Source of the DNA: PGZG01 sp046292765
GTDB taxonomy: Bacteria > Pseudomonadota > Gammaproteobacteria > Pseudomonadales > Alcanivoracaceae
Assembly (NCBI GenBank): GCA_046292765.1
Contig: JBKBQA010000002.1
Location: forward strand, 1-64,000
Reading direction: 5' to 3'
Length of the DNA stretch: 64,000 nt
Shown piece after piece: positions 40,258 to 49,941 of the stretch. Each line of letters opens with the position of its first letter. The stretch's first letter is position 1. Made by a program: the position numbers and the translations under genes. The notes under the pieces were generated by a model that saw only the letters and a list, made by a program, of their open reading frames with translations, was not told the DNA's origin and searched no databases.

Positions 40258-42555
40258 TCAGAGAGCACCACCCGCAGCCTTCTGGAACATCCAGCTGTGC
40301 AGTCCTTCCGACATCAACGGCAGGTAAGACACCATCAGCAGAGCCGTCAGCATCACCAGAATCGGCAGGATGAATTTCTCATACCGGCGGAAGAAGCTGG
40401 CCTGACCCTTCGGTATCTTGGCACTCTCGACTTCATTATCCCCAACGACCTGTCTCGCCAGCAGATGGTTCAATGCCACAGGTGGCGTTAAATACCCCAG
40501 TTCGAAGGCCACCAGAGTAATCATCCAGAAGTGCAATGGATCAATGCCGTTGGCAAAGGCAACCTGGGCGATGGTGGCGTTAACCAGAATCACGGCGCCG
40601 TAGGGGTCCATGATCATGCCGATCACCACCATGGTGATCACCAGAATGGTCGTCGCTATCCAGATATTGGCAAAGGTCTCTGGCAGCTGCTCCATCAGGC
40701 CGGAGCGCTCGATGATGCCACCGGTGCTGACCGACAGGGCCATCAGCATCAACAGTGCACCAATGTGACCGGTGGTCTCGTTGGTGGCGAGGCGCAGCGA
40801 GCTCTCCATGCTGGTGCCGATTTCCTTCTCGTTATGGCCGGCGACGCGGTCACTCAGCGGCTTGGTGGAGAACAGGTAGTTGCTGAGCAGAACGCCAAGC
40901 ACCAGCAGGTTCCTGATCACGAGGCCAACCACATCACCCTCAGGCACCTTGCCGTTAAAAATGTTCATGAACGACATGCCGAGCAGGACGATGGCGCCCA
41001 GTGCCGCCAGATGAACAAAGTGCCTGCTCATTTTTTCGTACAGCAGCACACCAATCAGCATCAGCGGCAGAATGATCGGCGCTGAGAATTCGTCGGTCTT
41101 GCGATCAAGCACATCACGGAAGAACAGGGCGACGAAAACGATGATCAGGGCGTACGGTGCCAGCGGCGCCAGCGCGCGAATACTCTTTGGTACCGCTTCC
41201 GAGAAGGGCGCAATGCGCGACGGCTCAGTGCGATAGAACTGCGACACGATAAAGAACAGGAAGATGCTGAGCAGGTATACCTTGAAGCCAGAGTTAAACA
41301 GCTCGTTAGTGGTTACGCTGCGGTTCAGGGCGGCGATGATCACCACCAGCAGACAGGGGCGCAGAACCACACCCATGGAGCCGGACATGGCGGTGGCCGC
41401 CAGAGCCAGCTGCTTGCGGGCGCCGGAGCGCATCAGTTCCTGATAAATCACCGCACCGGCGGCAATGATGAAGATACCCGAGGCGCCGGTGAATGCGGTC
41501 GGGAAAGCTGCCAGCGCCAGCACCACAAAGCACATCAGTTCCGGTGACATGTTCCAGGGCCGCAGCACGTCAAACGCCAGCTGGGCCATGCGAGTCTGTT
41601 TCAGCATCATGCCAATCCAGATGTACAGAGCCAGATTCAGGAACAGGGTAGACAGTTCCATCATCATGCCGAGATAGACGCTGATGCCGTGGTAGTAACC
41701 CTGCGACATGAATTGCGCGCCGGCAGTCAGACACATGAAGCTGTACAGCGGGATGGTCAGGAACGCATGGCCCCAGCTGCCGCCTTGTTCCATGTTCTTC
41801 GGCGGTTTGACCAGCTGGTATAGGTTGATTGCGGACAACAGGCTGAAACCGGCGATCCAGAAGAAGTGCAGATAGAAGTCATGGACCTGCACTCCCTGCT
41901 GCATGCTGAGCTGCTCCTGGCCCCGATACACGGTGGCGGACATCAGCAGCATCAGGTTGGCGAGCAACTGCGCGGAGGTGCCGATGTAGTGGTCCTTGGC
42001 GGTCCGGGCCGGGCGCAGGGCGATATGGTGGCGCTGCAGGGTGGTGGTGGCGGCACAGATCAGCACCAGCACGCACAGCAGCAGACGCTTGTAGTTGCCC
42101 AGCGTGGTCACGATACCTGCAACACCGGTTTCCAGGTTGCGGTAGAGAATCACGCCCGGGGTCACGCGGTCCTGCACTCGCTCGTAGGAGGCCCAACGCT
42201 CGCGACAGATCTCGCGGGAGCTCATCAGTGAGCGGCGCATGGCGTCTGCATCGATATCGGTGCCGAAGATGCCAGCCAGCGGATCGTCCGCCATGGCGGC
42301 TTCTTTGTCCCGAATAGCGCGTTGCAGCTCCGACTCGATGTCCGGATCCTGATTACAGGTCGGCTCAGAGATCAGTCCTGCGGTGCGCAGCTCGAAATAG
42401 CCCTGCCAGGTATTCTCGCCGATCTTCAGCAGCTGGGAGTGAATGATCTCACCCGAAGCAAGGAAGATGGTCAGGAGCAGGATGACGACGGTGGGCAGTG
42501 ACGATAGCCACTCACCCGGGGAACGGTTGGCCACGGTAAAGGTACGTGTTTGCAT
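40258..42555 (-). CDS. TRAP-type permease, fused small and large subunits
   Basis: This 765-residue polytopic inner-membrane protein has an N-terminal unit (about 20-300): one span, a periplasmic-looking loop (35-155) and several further spans in the place of a DctQ subunit. The rest is a DctM-like core with the paired motifs FTGASGIFIIAAGAVIYQEL and MDPYGAVILVNATIAQVAFA, followed by ELGYLTPPVALNHLL. TRAP permeases import organic acids with Na+ using a separate binding protein. The solute-binding paralogues around it are the obvious candidates. The ~120-residue loop is unusual for DctQM fusions. The gene heads an operon with the small membrane protein and PilZ genes. Confidence 0.85.
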   Translation of the reverse strand: MQTRTFTVANRSPGEWLSSLPTVVILLLTIFLASGEIIHSQLLKIGENTWQGYFELRTAGLISEPTCNQDPDIESELQRAIRDKEAAMADDPLAGIFGTDIDADAMRRSLMSSREICRERWASYERVQDRVTPGVILYRNLETGVAGIVTTLGNYKRLLLCVLVLICAATTTLQRHHIALRPARTAKDHYIGTSAQLLANLMLLMSATVYRGQEQLSMQQGVQVHDFYLHFFWIAGFSLLSAINLYQLVKPPKNMEQGGSWGHAFLTIPLYSFMCLTAGAQFMSQGYYHGISVYLGMMMELSTLFLNLALYIWIGMMLKQTRMAQLAFDVLRPWNMSPELMCFVVLALAAFPTAFTGASGIFIIAAGAVIYQELMRSGARKQLALAATAMSGSMGVVLRPCLLVVIIAALNRSVTTNELFNSGFKVYLLSIFLFFIVSQFYRTEPSRIAPFSEAVPKSIRALAPLAPYALIIVFVALFFRDVLDRKTDEFSAPIILPLMLIGVLLYEKMSRHFVHLAALGAIVLLGMSFMNIFNGKVPEGDVVGLVIRNLLVLGVLLSNYLFSTKPLSDRVAGHNEKEIGTSMESSLRLATNETTGHIGALLMLMALSVSTGGIIERSGLMEQLPETFANIWIATTILVITMVVIGMIMDPYGAVILVNATIAQVAFANGIDPLHFWMITLVAFELGYLTPPVALNHLLARQVVGDNEVESAKIPKGQASFFRRYEKFILPILVMLTALLMVSYLPLMSEGLHSWMFQKAAGGAL

Positions 42556-42754
42556 GGTCTTCCCGATTGTTGTTGTTAATGCCGTTGATCGGCGTTGGAT
42601 TAGGCGCAGTGATCAAGCGTGCAGCAAAAGCGCAACACAGTGCACCGGATTCTATGTCAGCAGGGGGGCATTGCCTACCGAGAAAAGTGGGCGCAGAGGC
42701 CAAAAATGGCGAAAAAACAGGCAATCAGACAGTGATTGCTGGCAGATACAAATT

Positions 42755-42772
42755 CGGGGCCCTGAGGCCCCG
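42755..42772 (-). terminator. Short hairpin after solute-binding paralogue 2
   Basis: CGGGGCC and GGCCCCG (CTGA loop) lie 21 bases past the stop of the 42793 gene on the minus strand and are followed by AATTTGT. Confidence 0.6.
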
Positions 42773-42792
42773 AAAAGTGAACATCTGTACCA

Positions 42793-43809
42793 TTACTCCA
42801 GCGGATTGACGCACTCGGCGCGAGAGGCGTCGAGGCGGCAGCGAATGCCGCGCAGCAGGCGCATCATGTCGGCGTCATAGATGCCGTCATCACGCAGGGC
42901 GATCCGGGAGTCGCGCATCATTTCGTCGTAGCGGGCGCGGTCGGCTTCCGGGATGCGGATCCACCACTTCTGATCCACTTCCTTTTCCGCGTTCTCGATG
43001 ATCCGCATAGCCTGATCGAACTGACTCAGCACGTACTTGCGGGATTCGGGGCCGAAGCCAGCCGGGAAGCGGTCCTTGCGGGTAATGATCTGCAGTGTCA
43101 GCTGGCCGAGTACATAATCGACGATACCGCCGTTCGGCTGCATGCCCTTGTACAGCTCCAGTGCCGAGTAGGCCATCACCGGTGCGAAGCAGATATCGAC
43201 GTTGCCATTGTTGAAGCGACCGGCAAAGTTGGTGATGTCCGACAGCACCGGCGCCATTCCCACCCGACGTGCCATGGCAGCCTGGGCAGCATCGTATTCC
43301 ATAACTGAAATCGACTTGCCGGCCAGCTTGTTGACAGTGTTGATGGTGCGGTCCTTGACGAACAGGTAGGCCGCACCCATCGGAGAAATGCCGACGACCT
43401 CAAACTGGCCGCTGGTGAGCTTCGATTCGATGGCCGGATGGCCGCTGGCCAGCACGGCAATCACTTCCTTGACGTGGCGGTAGGAGGGCAGCGAGCCCAC
43501 CGAGTCGAGGCTGCCGGTGTAGGCGTTCAGCTGGCGGCCGCGGATACCGGTGATGGCGGCGGCGTCACACTGGCCGGCCTTCAGATCTTCGGTAGCGATC
43601 ATTTCGTCGGTATAGACCTTGAGGTCGAAGTCCACGCCCCAGGCCACTGCCGCAGTGCGGTAGTCGCGCATCATATTGAATACATCACCGGACTGGCCAA
43701 CGATGTCGAATACACACAGGGTGCGCTTGACCGGGCTGGCGTTGGCCGACAGCGCGAAGGTGCTGAGGGCGGCAGCAGCGAGCAGGGATACGAATTTGCG
43801 ATGGCGCAT
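42793..43809 (-). CDS. Putative periplasmic solute-binding protein, paralogue 2
   Basis: This 338-residue protein has a signal peptide (MRHRKFVSLLAAAALSTFALSANA) and a mature start PVKRTLCVFDIVGQSGD. It shares the EDLKAGQCDAAAITGIRGR, GISPMGAAYLFVKD and KSISVMEYDAAQ blocks with paralogue 1. It ends RCRLDASRAECVNPLE. It is the most diverged of the four paralogues. The gene lies between the TRAP permease and the TatT-like lipoprotein genes, all on the minus strand, so it is the most likely cognate binding protein. Substrate unknown. Confidence 0.75.
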   Translation of the reverse strand: MRHRKFVSLLAAAALSTFALSANASPVKRTLCVFDIVGQSGDVFNMMRDYRTAAVAWGVDFDLKVYTDEMIATEDLKAGQCDAAAITGIRGRQLNAYTGSLDSVGSLPSYRHVKEVIAVLASGHPAIESKLTSGQFEVVGISPMGAAYLFVKDRTINTVNKLAGKSISVMEYDAAQAAMARRVGMAPVLSDITNFAGRFNNGNVDICFAPVMAYSALELYKGMQPNGGIVDYVLGQLTLQIITRKDRFPAGFGPESRKYVLSQFDQAMRIIENAEKEVDQKWWIRIPEADRARYDEMMRDSRIALRDDGIYDADMMRLLRGIRCRLDASRAECVNPLE

Positions 43810-43854
43810 GATGGAAAGGTCTCCAGCGTTACAACTCAGGGTGTCAGATAGCGG

Positions 43855-43880
43855 GCGGGGGTGGAGAGTTCCACCCCCGC
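43855..43880 (-). terminator. Hairpin after the TatT-like lipoprotein gene
   Basis: GCGGGGGTGGA and TCCACCCCCGC (11 perfect pairs, GAGT loop) lie 6 bases past the stop of the 43887 gene on the minus strand. Confidence 0.7.
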
Positions 43881-43886
43881 GGGCGA

Positions 43887-44918
43887 TTACAGCAGGTCGT
43901 CAATGTTGATGGAGGGTTGGCCTCTGGCGGCGTCATCCCAGAAAGTGCCAAGGCCTCCCATCGGGGTGCGACGACCAGTGGCTTCGGTCCACATACGATC
44001 CGAGATGCCGCTGATGATGGCGTAAGCCATGGCGTCCATCATCCGGTACTCGGGGTGAACCTTCTTGTCGTTGGCGGCGAAGTCGCGGATCGCCTTGCGC
44101 AGGTGCGCATCGTCACCTTTGCTGTAGGCGGCCAGCGCGTACATGGCGCTGCCCAGGCGGACACCGTCACGGAAGCCGGCATCAGCAGCTTTCTGCAGCT
44201 CATCCCACGGCTGGGCATTGGCTGGCGCCAGCATCGGCAGGATGTTCCAGATCGAGGCGCGAATACCGCGCGGGGTGCCCCACCACTTGTCGTTGTTCAG
44301 GCAGGCTGCGCCACGTTCGACCTTGGCGGCGATATCTCGCGGTACGCCCACGGAGCCGTCGGCCACGCCGTCGTTAAGCAGCGCCTGGACGCCGCCCACC
44401 ATGCCGATCATCCATACCAGCTGGTCGAAGTCGGTTCTCAGTTTCGGACACTCACCGTCTTTCGGGTGCTTGTAGGCCACCATCAGGCGCCGGTAGGCCT
44501 CATACTGGCGTCGGGCTGACATGGCGGCGTAGCGCTTCTGCAGAATACGGGCGTCCTGAGCTTCTGCCACGTTGCCTTGCTTGACCGCGCGCAGATAGCG
44601 CAGCTCCTGCTCCAGCGAGAGATCGTCGGTGCAGCTCGAGGCAGTGACATACATCAGCACTGCCAGCTTGTCAGGCTTTGATCCGACCCGTTCGAACGCC
44701 AGCAGCAGCGGGGTTTGCGCTTCGCCAGCGGCACAGGCAATACGGGTGTCGTCGTCGGCCATCATGTGCGGCAGCATTTCCGACCGGCCGAAGCCCATCA
44801 GCACGTCACCGGTGGATTTATAGACCATGCCGCAACCCTGCAGAACCATCAGGGCCGCGCCCATCAGCACGCCACGGGCGGCCGCAGTCGGGGAGGGCAA
44901 AAAGGCGGTGGGGATCAT
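43887..44918 (-). CDS. Lipoprotein resembling TRAP-associated TatT
   Basis: This 343-residue protein has a lipobox LMVLQGC (lipid-bearing Cys near 29), so it is probably anchored in the outer or inner membrane facing the periplasm. The rest is helical and Ala-rich with repeat-like helices (LRYLRAVKQGNVAEAQDARI; YALAAYSKGDDAHLRKAIRD), suggesting TPR-type packing. TatT proteins are TPR lipoproteins that partner TRAP binding proteins, and the position beside a TRAP permease and a binding protein fits. I call this by resemblance and context, not by a firm signature. GGAGAAG precedes the ATG. Confidence 0.6.
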   Translation of the reverse strand: MIPTAFLPSPTAAARGVLMGAALMVLQGCGMVYKSTGDVLMGFGRSEMLPHMMADDDTRIACAAGEAQTPLLLAFERVGSKPDKLAVLMYVTASSCTDDLSLEQELRYLRAVKQGNVAEAQDARILQKRYAAMSARRQYEAYRRLMVAYKHPKDGECPKLRTDFDQLVWMIGMVGGVQALLNDGVADGSVGVPRDIAAKVERGAACLNNDKWWGTPRGIRASIWNILPMLAPANAQPWDELQKAADAGFRDGVRLGSAMYALAAYSKGDDAHLRKAIRDFAANDKKVHPEYRMMDAMAYAIISGISDRMWTEATGRRTPMGGLGTFWDDAARGQPSINIDDLL

Positions 44919-45196
44919 CGGGACTTCTCCGGGTTATTGTTATCAGTGCACTTTTATTCTGGGTAGCAGCCAGCACAGACCCCCTCGGTCCGGCGAGCGC
45001 AAGGCCTGCTAAACTACCGAATGGTCTGCAATGGCACAAGCCGGCGGTTACAAAACGCAACGTGAATAGGGAGTGTCAGGAAAATCAGTGCCTGCAGCGA
45101 CTGCACCGAAATCGTCCACATGCGACGGTTGTCTGATACCTTTGCCGTTACCGATGGGTAACAATTGCGCCATTGATAACAACTGGTGAGATCACA

Positions 45197-46564
45197 ATGA
45201 GCAACAGCCAAGGCCCAAGGGAAACCCAGACCGAGCTGGAAGAGGGGCGATCCGGTCTGGGGCTGGCCCTGACGGCCGCCCGTGGCGGTCTGCGGGTGCT
45301 GCAGACGGTTTCGGTTCTGGCTCGCAGTGGCACCAGCTGGCTGCTGGGTGATCGGCCACCGCTGCCGCGCCTGCTGCGCGAGACCTTTGAGGAGCTAGGC
45401 ACCACCTATATCAAGCTTGGCCAGTTTATAGCCAGCTCACCGTCCATTTTCCCGGACGCCTATGTAGAGGAATTCCAGAAGTGCCTTGACCGAACCCCGC
45501 CGCTGCCGTTCCACTATGTCCGGCGAGTGGTGGAAACCGAACTCGGCAAGCCACTGGAAAGCCTGTACGCCTGGGTCGACCCCAAACCGCTGGCCTCGGC
45601 CTCCATCGCTCAGGTCCACGCCGCCCGTCTGCATAGCGGCGAACAGGTGGTGATCAAGGTGCAGAAGCCGAATGTTCACCATGTGCTGCTAACCGACTTC
45701 AATTTCCTCTACTTCGCCTCCCGACTGGTGGAGCGATTGGCTCCGGGGTTATCCCATTCTGCTATCTCCGGGGTCATCGAAGAGCTGCAGGCATCCATGC
45801 TTGAGGAGTGCAACTTCGAACTGGAGGCCGATCATCTGCGCCGCTTCAATGAATTTCTTCAAGCCACTGGCAATACACTGGCGGTGGCGCCGCAGCCCTA
45901 CCCCGAGTTGTCCGGTCGGCGGGTACTGACCATGGAGCGCTTCTTCGGCGTGCCGCTTACGGATATCGAGGTGCTCAGAAAGTACACCCCCGATCCGGCA
46001 GAAACCCTGATTGGTGCGCTTAATACCTGGTTCTCCAGCCTGATGTTGTGCGACTTTTTTCACGCCGATGTGCACGCAGGCAATCTGATGTTGCTGGAAG
46101 ATGGTCGGGTCGGATTTATTGATTTCGGTATTGTCGGTCGTATCCGCAAGTCCACCTGGGAGGCGATGGCGAAGCTGTTTGACGGTATCGGGCGAGGCGA
46201 TAACCGCACGATTGCCGAGGCGATGGCGGTGGTTGGCATGACCCGCGAGGCCGTCAATGTGGACGCGCTGGCGGCGGATATCGAGAAGTTGCAGGACCGG
46301 CTGATGCAGGTGGACCCGGCCAGTCTGGTTCAGGGCGATCGCAATGATCGCGAAGTGAACCGATTGCTGATGGATTTGATCCGCATTGGCGAGGAGCACG
46401 GCATCCGCTTTCCCCGCGAGTTTGCGCTGCTGTTGAAGCAGTTCCTCTATTTCGATCGCTATGTGCAGGCGCTGGCACCGGAGCTAGACCTGTTTGCCGA
46501 TGCCAGGGTTGATATCTGGGGTGGTCTGGAAGAAATGGAGTTGCAGAAGAGCCTGCTGCACTAG
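45197..46564 (+). CDS. ABC1/UbiB-family atypical protein kinase
   Basis: This 455-residue protein has the family KxGQ motif (IKLGQFIASSPSIFP, near 83-97), an Ala-rich nucleotide loop LASASIAQVHAARL, VIKVQKPNV, the catalytic-loop DFFHADVHAGNLM and the DFG-like VGFIDFGIVGR. UbiB/ADCK proteins are ATPases supporting ubiquinone synthesis. It has no C-terminal membrane anchors like those of the main UbiB, so this may be a paralogue. ATG 45197 is chosen over 45173, which precedes the homologous part. It stands alone on the plus strand among solute-binding genes. Confidence 0.88.
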   Translation: MSNSQGPRETQTELEEGRSGLGLALTAARGGLRVLQTVSVLARSGTSWLLGDRPPLPRLLRETFEELGTTYIKLGQFIASSPSIFPDAYVEEFQKCLDRTPPLPFHYVRRVVETELGKPLESLYAWVDPKPLASASIAQVHAARLHSGEQVVIKVQKPNVHHVLLTDFNFLYFASRLVERLAPGLSHSAISGVIEELQASMLEECNFELEADHLRRFNEFLQATGNTLAVAPQPYPELSGRRVLTMERFFGVPLTDIEVLRKYTPDPAETLIGALNTWFSSLMLCDFFHADVHAGNLMLLEDGRVGFIDFGIVGRIRKSTWEAMAKLFDGIGRGDNRTIAEAMAVVGMTREAVNVDALAADIEKLQDRLMQVDPASLVQGDRNDREVNRLLMDLIRIGEEHGIRFPREFALLLKQFLYFDRYVQALAPELDLFADARVDIWGGLEEMELQKSLLH

Positions 46565-46595
46565 ACGACACATTGCCGTTCCTGCAAGGTGCTAC

Positions 46596-47768
46596 TTACT
46601 CCACCGGGTTAACACACTCCGCCCGCGCGCCATCGAACCGGCAGCGAACACGTCGCTGCAGAGCCAGCATTTCCGGGTCGTAGTAACCCTGATCCCGCAA
46701 GTGCAGGCGCGCCTGCTGCATCATGATCTCGTATTCCTGCTGATCCCGCTGCGGAATATCAATCCACCAGCGCGCCGGCACCTTGTTGGTCTCTTCGCCC
46801 AGTCGCGCCATGATCAGGTCGTAGTTCTGCAGAAAGGCTTCCCGCACCAGCTGCGCGATCTCGTTCGGAAACTTGTCGTGTCGACCGATCAACTGCATGG
46901 TGATCTGTGCCAAGGGGAAGCGAACGATACCGCCGTTCGGCGTCATGCCCTTGTACAGCTCCAATACCTCATACGCCACCAGCGGTGCCGCCAGTACGTC
47001 CACAACGCCATTGTTGAATTTGTTGGGCGCGCTGACGATGTCCGAGGAGATCGGTGTCGCACCGATCTGTGACACCATCTCTGCCTGAGTGCGATCATAA
47101 TCCAGCACCGCGACCTTCTTTCCCGCCGCCTTGGCCAGACTGCTGATGGAGCGGTCGTTGACAAACACATAGGCAGCACCGGCAGGGGCAATGCCCAGCA
47201 CAACATACTCGCCACTGACCATGTTATGGGCGTTACGCGGATGATTGACGGCCTGCAGTAAAACCCGCATGTGCTCGTCACTCGGAACCCCACCCACCGA
47301 ATCAATGGTGCCGCTGTATCGGTGGAACAGGCGTGCCCGCATCCCGGTCATCAGTGCTGCGTCACAGCGTCCGGATTTAAGGTCTTCCGCCAGTACGCTT
47401 TCACTGGTGTACGGAATCATATCCACCTCAACGCCATACTCCATGATTTGGCTGCGTTGATCCTGCGCTGCGGCAAAGATCGGGCCGGAGCGGCCAGCAA
47501 TGTCCCAGATGCAGATGGTGCGCTTGACCATTTCCCCATCCGGGGAACCGGCCAGTTGGCGAATGGCGGCAACGCGCTGCGGGATCGACAGTGATTGATC
47601 GTAGGCGGTGGCGCGCAGTGTATCGGCGAGCTCGGGGGTAATGGTCAGGCCTGGTGCAACCCGGGCCAGTTCCGCCCGTTGGGATGCGCTCATCGGTACG
47701 GTGTTGGCAAAGGTGCTGGTTGCCAGTGCAAGGCCCATGGCGGCAAAAAATAATTTTTTCAGCATCAT
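46596..47768 (-). CDS. Putative periplasmic solute-binding protein, paralogue 3 (with N-terminal extension)
   Basis: This protein of about 390 residues has a signal peptide (MMLKKLFFAAMGLALATSTFA). A ~60-residue helical region (SASQRAELARVAPGLTITPE...) precedes the common domain, which starts KRTICIWDIAGRSGPIF. It has the shared EDLKSGRCDAALMTGMRAR, GIAPAGAAYVFVND and KKVAVLDYDRTQ blocks and ends RCRFDGARAECVNPVE. Two adjacent ATG codons (47768, 47765) could start it. It begins 14 bases after paralogue 4 ends, so the pair forms an operon from a tandem duplication. Confidence 0.75.
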   Translation of the reverse strand: MMLKKLFFAAMGLALATSTFANTVPMSASQRAELARVAPGLTITPELADTLRATAYDQSLSIPQRVAAIRQLAGSPDGEMVKRTICIWDIAGRSGPIFAAAQDQRSQIMEYGVEVDMIPYTSESVLAEDLKSGRCDAALMTGMRARLFHRYSGTIDSVGGVPSDEHMRVLLQAVNHPRNAHNMVSGEYVVLGIAPAGAAYVFVNDRSISSLAKAAGKKVAVLDYDRTQAEMVSQIGATPISSDIVSAPNKFNNGVVDVLAAPLVAYEVLELYKGMTPNGGIVRFPLAQITMQLIGRHDKFPNEIAQLVREAFLQNYDLIMARLGEETNKVPARWWIDIPQRDQQEYEIMMQQARLHLRDQGYYDPEMLALQRRVRCRFDGARAECVNPVE

Positions 47769-47782
47769 TCTGGCTATCCTGT

Positions 47783-48970
47783 TTATTCGACCGGATTGAC
47801 GCATTCGCCACGGTCCGGTGCAAACCGGCAGCGGATGCGACGTTGCAGCGACAGCATCTCGGCATCGTAGTAGTCCATGTCACGCAGGCTGATACGCGCC
47901 TGCTGCATCATGATGTCGTATTCATGCATGTCCCGTTCCGGGATTGGAATCCACCAGCGGTCCGGTACTTTGCTCTCTTCCGCCATGACCATGGTGGTGA
48001 TGCGATCATACTGTTCGAAGGACGATTCCCTGATCAGCTGTGCGACCTCATTGGGAAACTTATCGAGACGGCCGATCAACTGCATGGTGATCTGTGCCAG
48101 CGGATAGCGAATGATGCCACCGTTTGGCGACATGCCCTTGTAAAGCTCCAGTACCTCATAAGCGAGTAGCGGGGCAGCGAGAATATCTACCACGCCGTTG
48201 TTGAACATGCCCGGTGCCCTGGTAATGTCGGTTGCCACCGGAGTGGCGCCAACGCCGGCAATCATTTTGGCTTGCATCGGGTCGTAGTCCAGTACCGCCA
48301 CTTTCTTTCCAGCCGCTTTCGCCAGCGTATTGATCTCGCGGTTGTTCACGAACACATGGGCCGCGCCGGCGGGGAAAATGCCGAGTACGACATACTGTCC
48401 GCTAACCATGCGACCGGCGCTGCGCGGGTGGGTGGTTACCTGGAACAGCGTGCGCAGATGATCGCGATCCGGCACCGCCCCAATGGCATCGATGGAGCCG
48501 GTGAACTTGTTAAACTGGCGGGCACGCAGGCCGCTCATCAGGGCGGCGTCACAGCGGCCGGCCTTGAATTCCTCCACCATGACGCCTTCATTGGTGTACG
48601 GCACCATGTCCAGCTCGATGCCGAATTCCAGTGCCTGCGCCCGGGCTTCCATGGCGGCGCCGAACACTGGCCCGTTACGGCCGACCAGATCCCAGATGCA
48701 GATGACGCGCCGGAGTCGCTGGCCCTCGGGCAGCTTGTCGATGCCAGACAGTCTGGCGATGGCGCGCAGACGTTCATTAACCGGCAGTTCGGCATTCAGG
48801 CTGATGTCGGTCATCATCTGGATCAGCTCCGGCGTCAGTTCCACGCCGGGCAGCAGGCGCTGGAACTCGGCCATCTGTTCGGGGCTGAGGGTGATGGAGG
48901 GTTGATTGGCAGAGCCCGCCCCGGCGACGGCCAGCAGGCCGGTCAGGAGGAGGGACAGAAACCGTTTCAT
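47783..48970 (-). CDS. Putative periplasmic solute-binding protein, paralogue 4 (with N-terminal extension)
   Basis: This 395-residue protein has a signal peptide (MKRFLSLLLTGLLAVAGAGSA) and a helical extension (LSPEQMAEFQRLLPGVELTPE...) like that of paralogue 3. The common domain starts RRVICIWDLVGRNGPVF and ends RCRFAPDRGECVNPVE. ATG 48970 is preferred to GTG 49009 because the signal peptide starts there. It is the first gene of the two-gene tandem with paralogue 3. No permease gene is adjacent to the pair. Confidence 0.75.
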   Translation of the reverse strand: MKRFLSLLLTGLLAVAGAGSANQPSITLSPEQMAEFQRLLPGVELTPELIQMMTDISLNAELPVNERLRAIARLSGIDKLPEGQRLRRVICIWDLVGRNGPVFGAAMEARAQALEFGIELDMVPYTNEGVMVEEFKAGRCDAALMSGLRARQFNKFTGSIDAIGAVPDRDHLRTLFQVTTHPRSAGRMVSGQYVVLGIFPAGAAHVFVNNREINTLAKAAGKKVAVLDYDPMQAKMIAGVGATPVATDITRAPGMFNNGVVDILAAPLLAYEVLELYKGMSPNGGIIRYPLAQITMQLIGRLDKFPNEVAQLIRESSFEQYDRITTMVMAEESKVPDRWWIPIPERDMHEYDIMMQQARISLRDMDYYDAEMLSLQRRIRCRFAPDRGECVNPVE

Positions 48971-49148
48971 TATTATTTTCTCCGGTCGCAAGTTGTGCTG
49001 GGGCCACACTAGGTGAAGTCAGCTTAAATCCGGTTGACCGATGAGTCACCAGCCGCCGCCGTGAGGCCAAGCATTGGGCAGCTGGCAGGATGACAGCAGG
49101 GGGCAGGGCCTTGGGGAATGGCCCGTACACCCCTCTCGCCAATGGGTA

Positions 49149-49916
49149 TTACTTCGGCTGGGCGTCGATCGACTGGCCATTAACCATACCCCCCGCAGGG
49201 CCGAGCAGGTAAAGGTAGGGAGCAAGGATCTGTTCCGGGGTCTTCAGCCGCGTTGCATCCTCCGCCGGATAGGCCAGCGCCCGCATCTTTGTTGCGGTGG
49301 CGCCGGGGTTGATGCAGTTCACCCGGATTGGCGCCACGTTCTCCAGCTCGTCGGCTAGCACTTGCATCAGCCCTTCGGTGGCAAACTTGCTCACTGCGTA
49401 GGCCCCCCAGAAGGCCCGGCCCTTGCGGCCAACACTGGAGGTGGTGAACAGCACCGAGGCGTCGGAGGAATCTTTCAGCAGCGGTAGCAGCGCCCGGGTC
49501 AGATAGAAGGCAGCATTGATATTCACCTGCATCACCGTGTCCCAGGTGCCGTAGCTGTACTGATCAATGGGGGTGATCTCACCCAGCACCGAGGCATTGT
49601 GAAGAATGCCGTCAAGCCGGCCAAAGGCCTCGCCAAACAGCTGCGCCAGCTCCTCAAAATCCGCCGGGCGAGCCACCTCCAGATTGACCGGCGCCATCGC
49701 CGGCTGCGGTGCGCCCATGGCAACGATTTCATCGTATACCGCTTCCAGTTTTTCCTGAGTGCGGCCGAGCAGAATCACCGTGGCGCCGTGGCCGGCCATC
49801 GCCAGCGCGGCAGCCCGACCGATGCCGTCGCCAGCGCCGGTAACCAGAATGATGCGATCCTTGAAGGCATCAGGGGGGCACTGGTAATTCAGTGCATCCT
49901 GCTGGATGTTGCTCAT
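49149..49916 (-). CDS. yciK: Short-chain dehydrogenase YciK
   Basis: This 255-residue SDR has the cofactor motif LVTGAGDGIGRAAA near 24-37, HNASVLGEI, the catalytic Ser region FTTSSVGRKGRA, and the Y-x3-K pair AYAVSKFA. The substrate is not known. It is the last gene of the mtaD-ubiG-mupP-yciK cluster, an order seen in Pseudomonas relatives. Confidence 0.9.
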   Translation of the reverse strand: MSNIQQDALNYQCPPDAFKDRIILVTGAGDGIGRAAALAMAGHGATVILLGRTQEKLEAVYDEIVAMGAPQPAMAPVNLEVARPADFEELAQLFGEAFGRLDGILHNASVLGEITPIDQYSYGTWDTVMQVNINAAFYLTRALLPLLKDSSDASVLFTTSSVGRKGRAFWGAYAVSKFATEGLMQVLADELENVAPIRVNCINPGATATKMRALAYPAEDATRLKTPEQILAPYLYLLGPAGGMVNGQSIDAQPK

Positions 49917-49941
49917 CGTCTCTCCAACATGTCAGCGTTTC

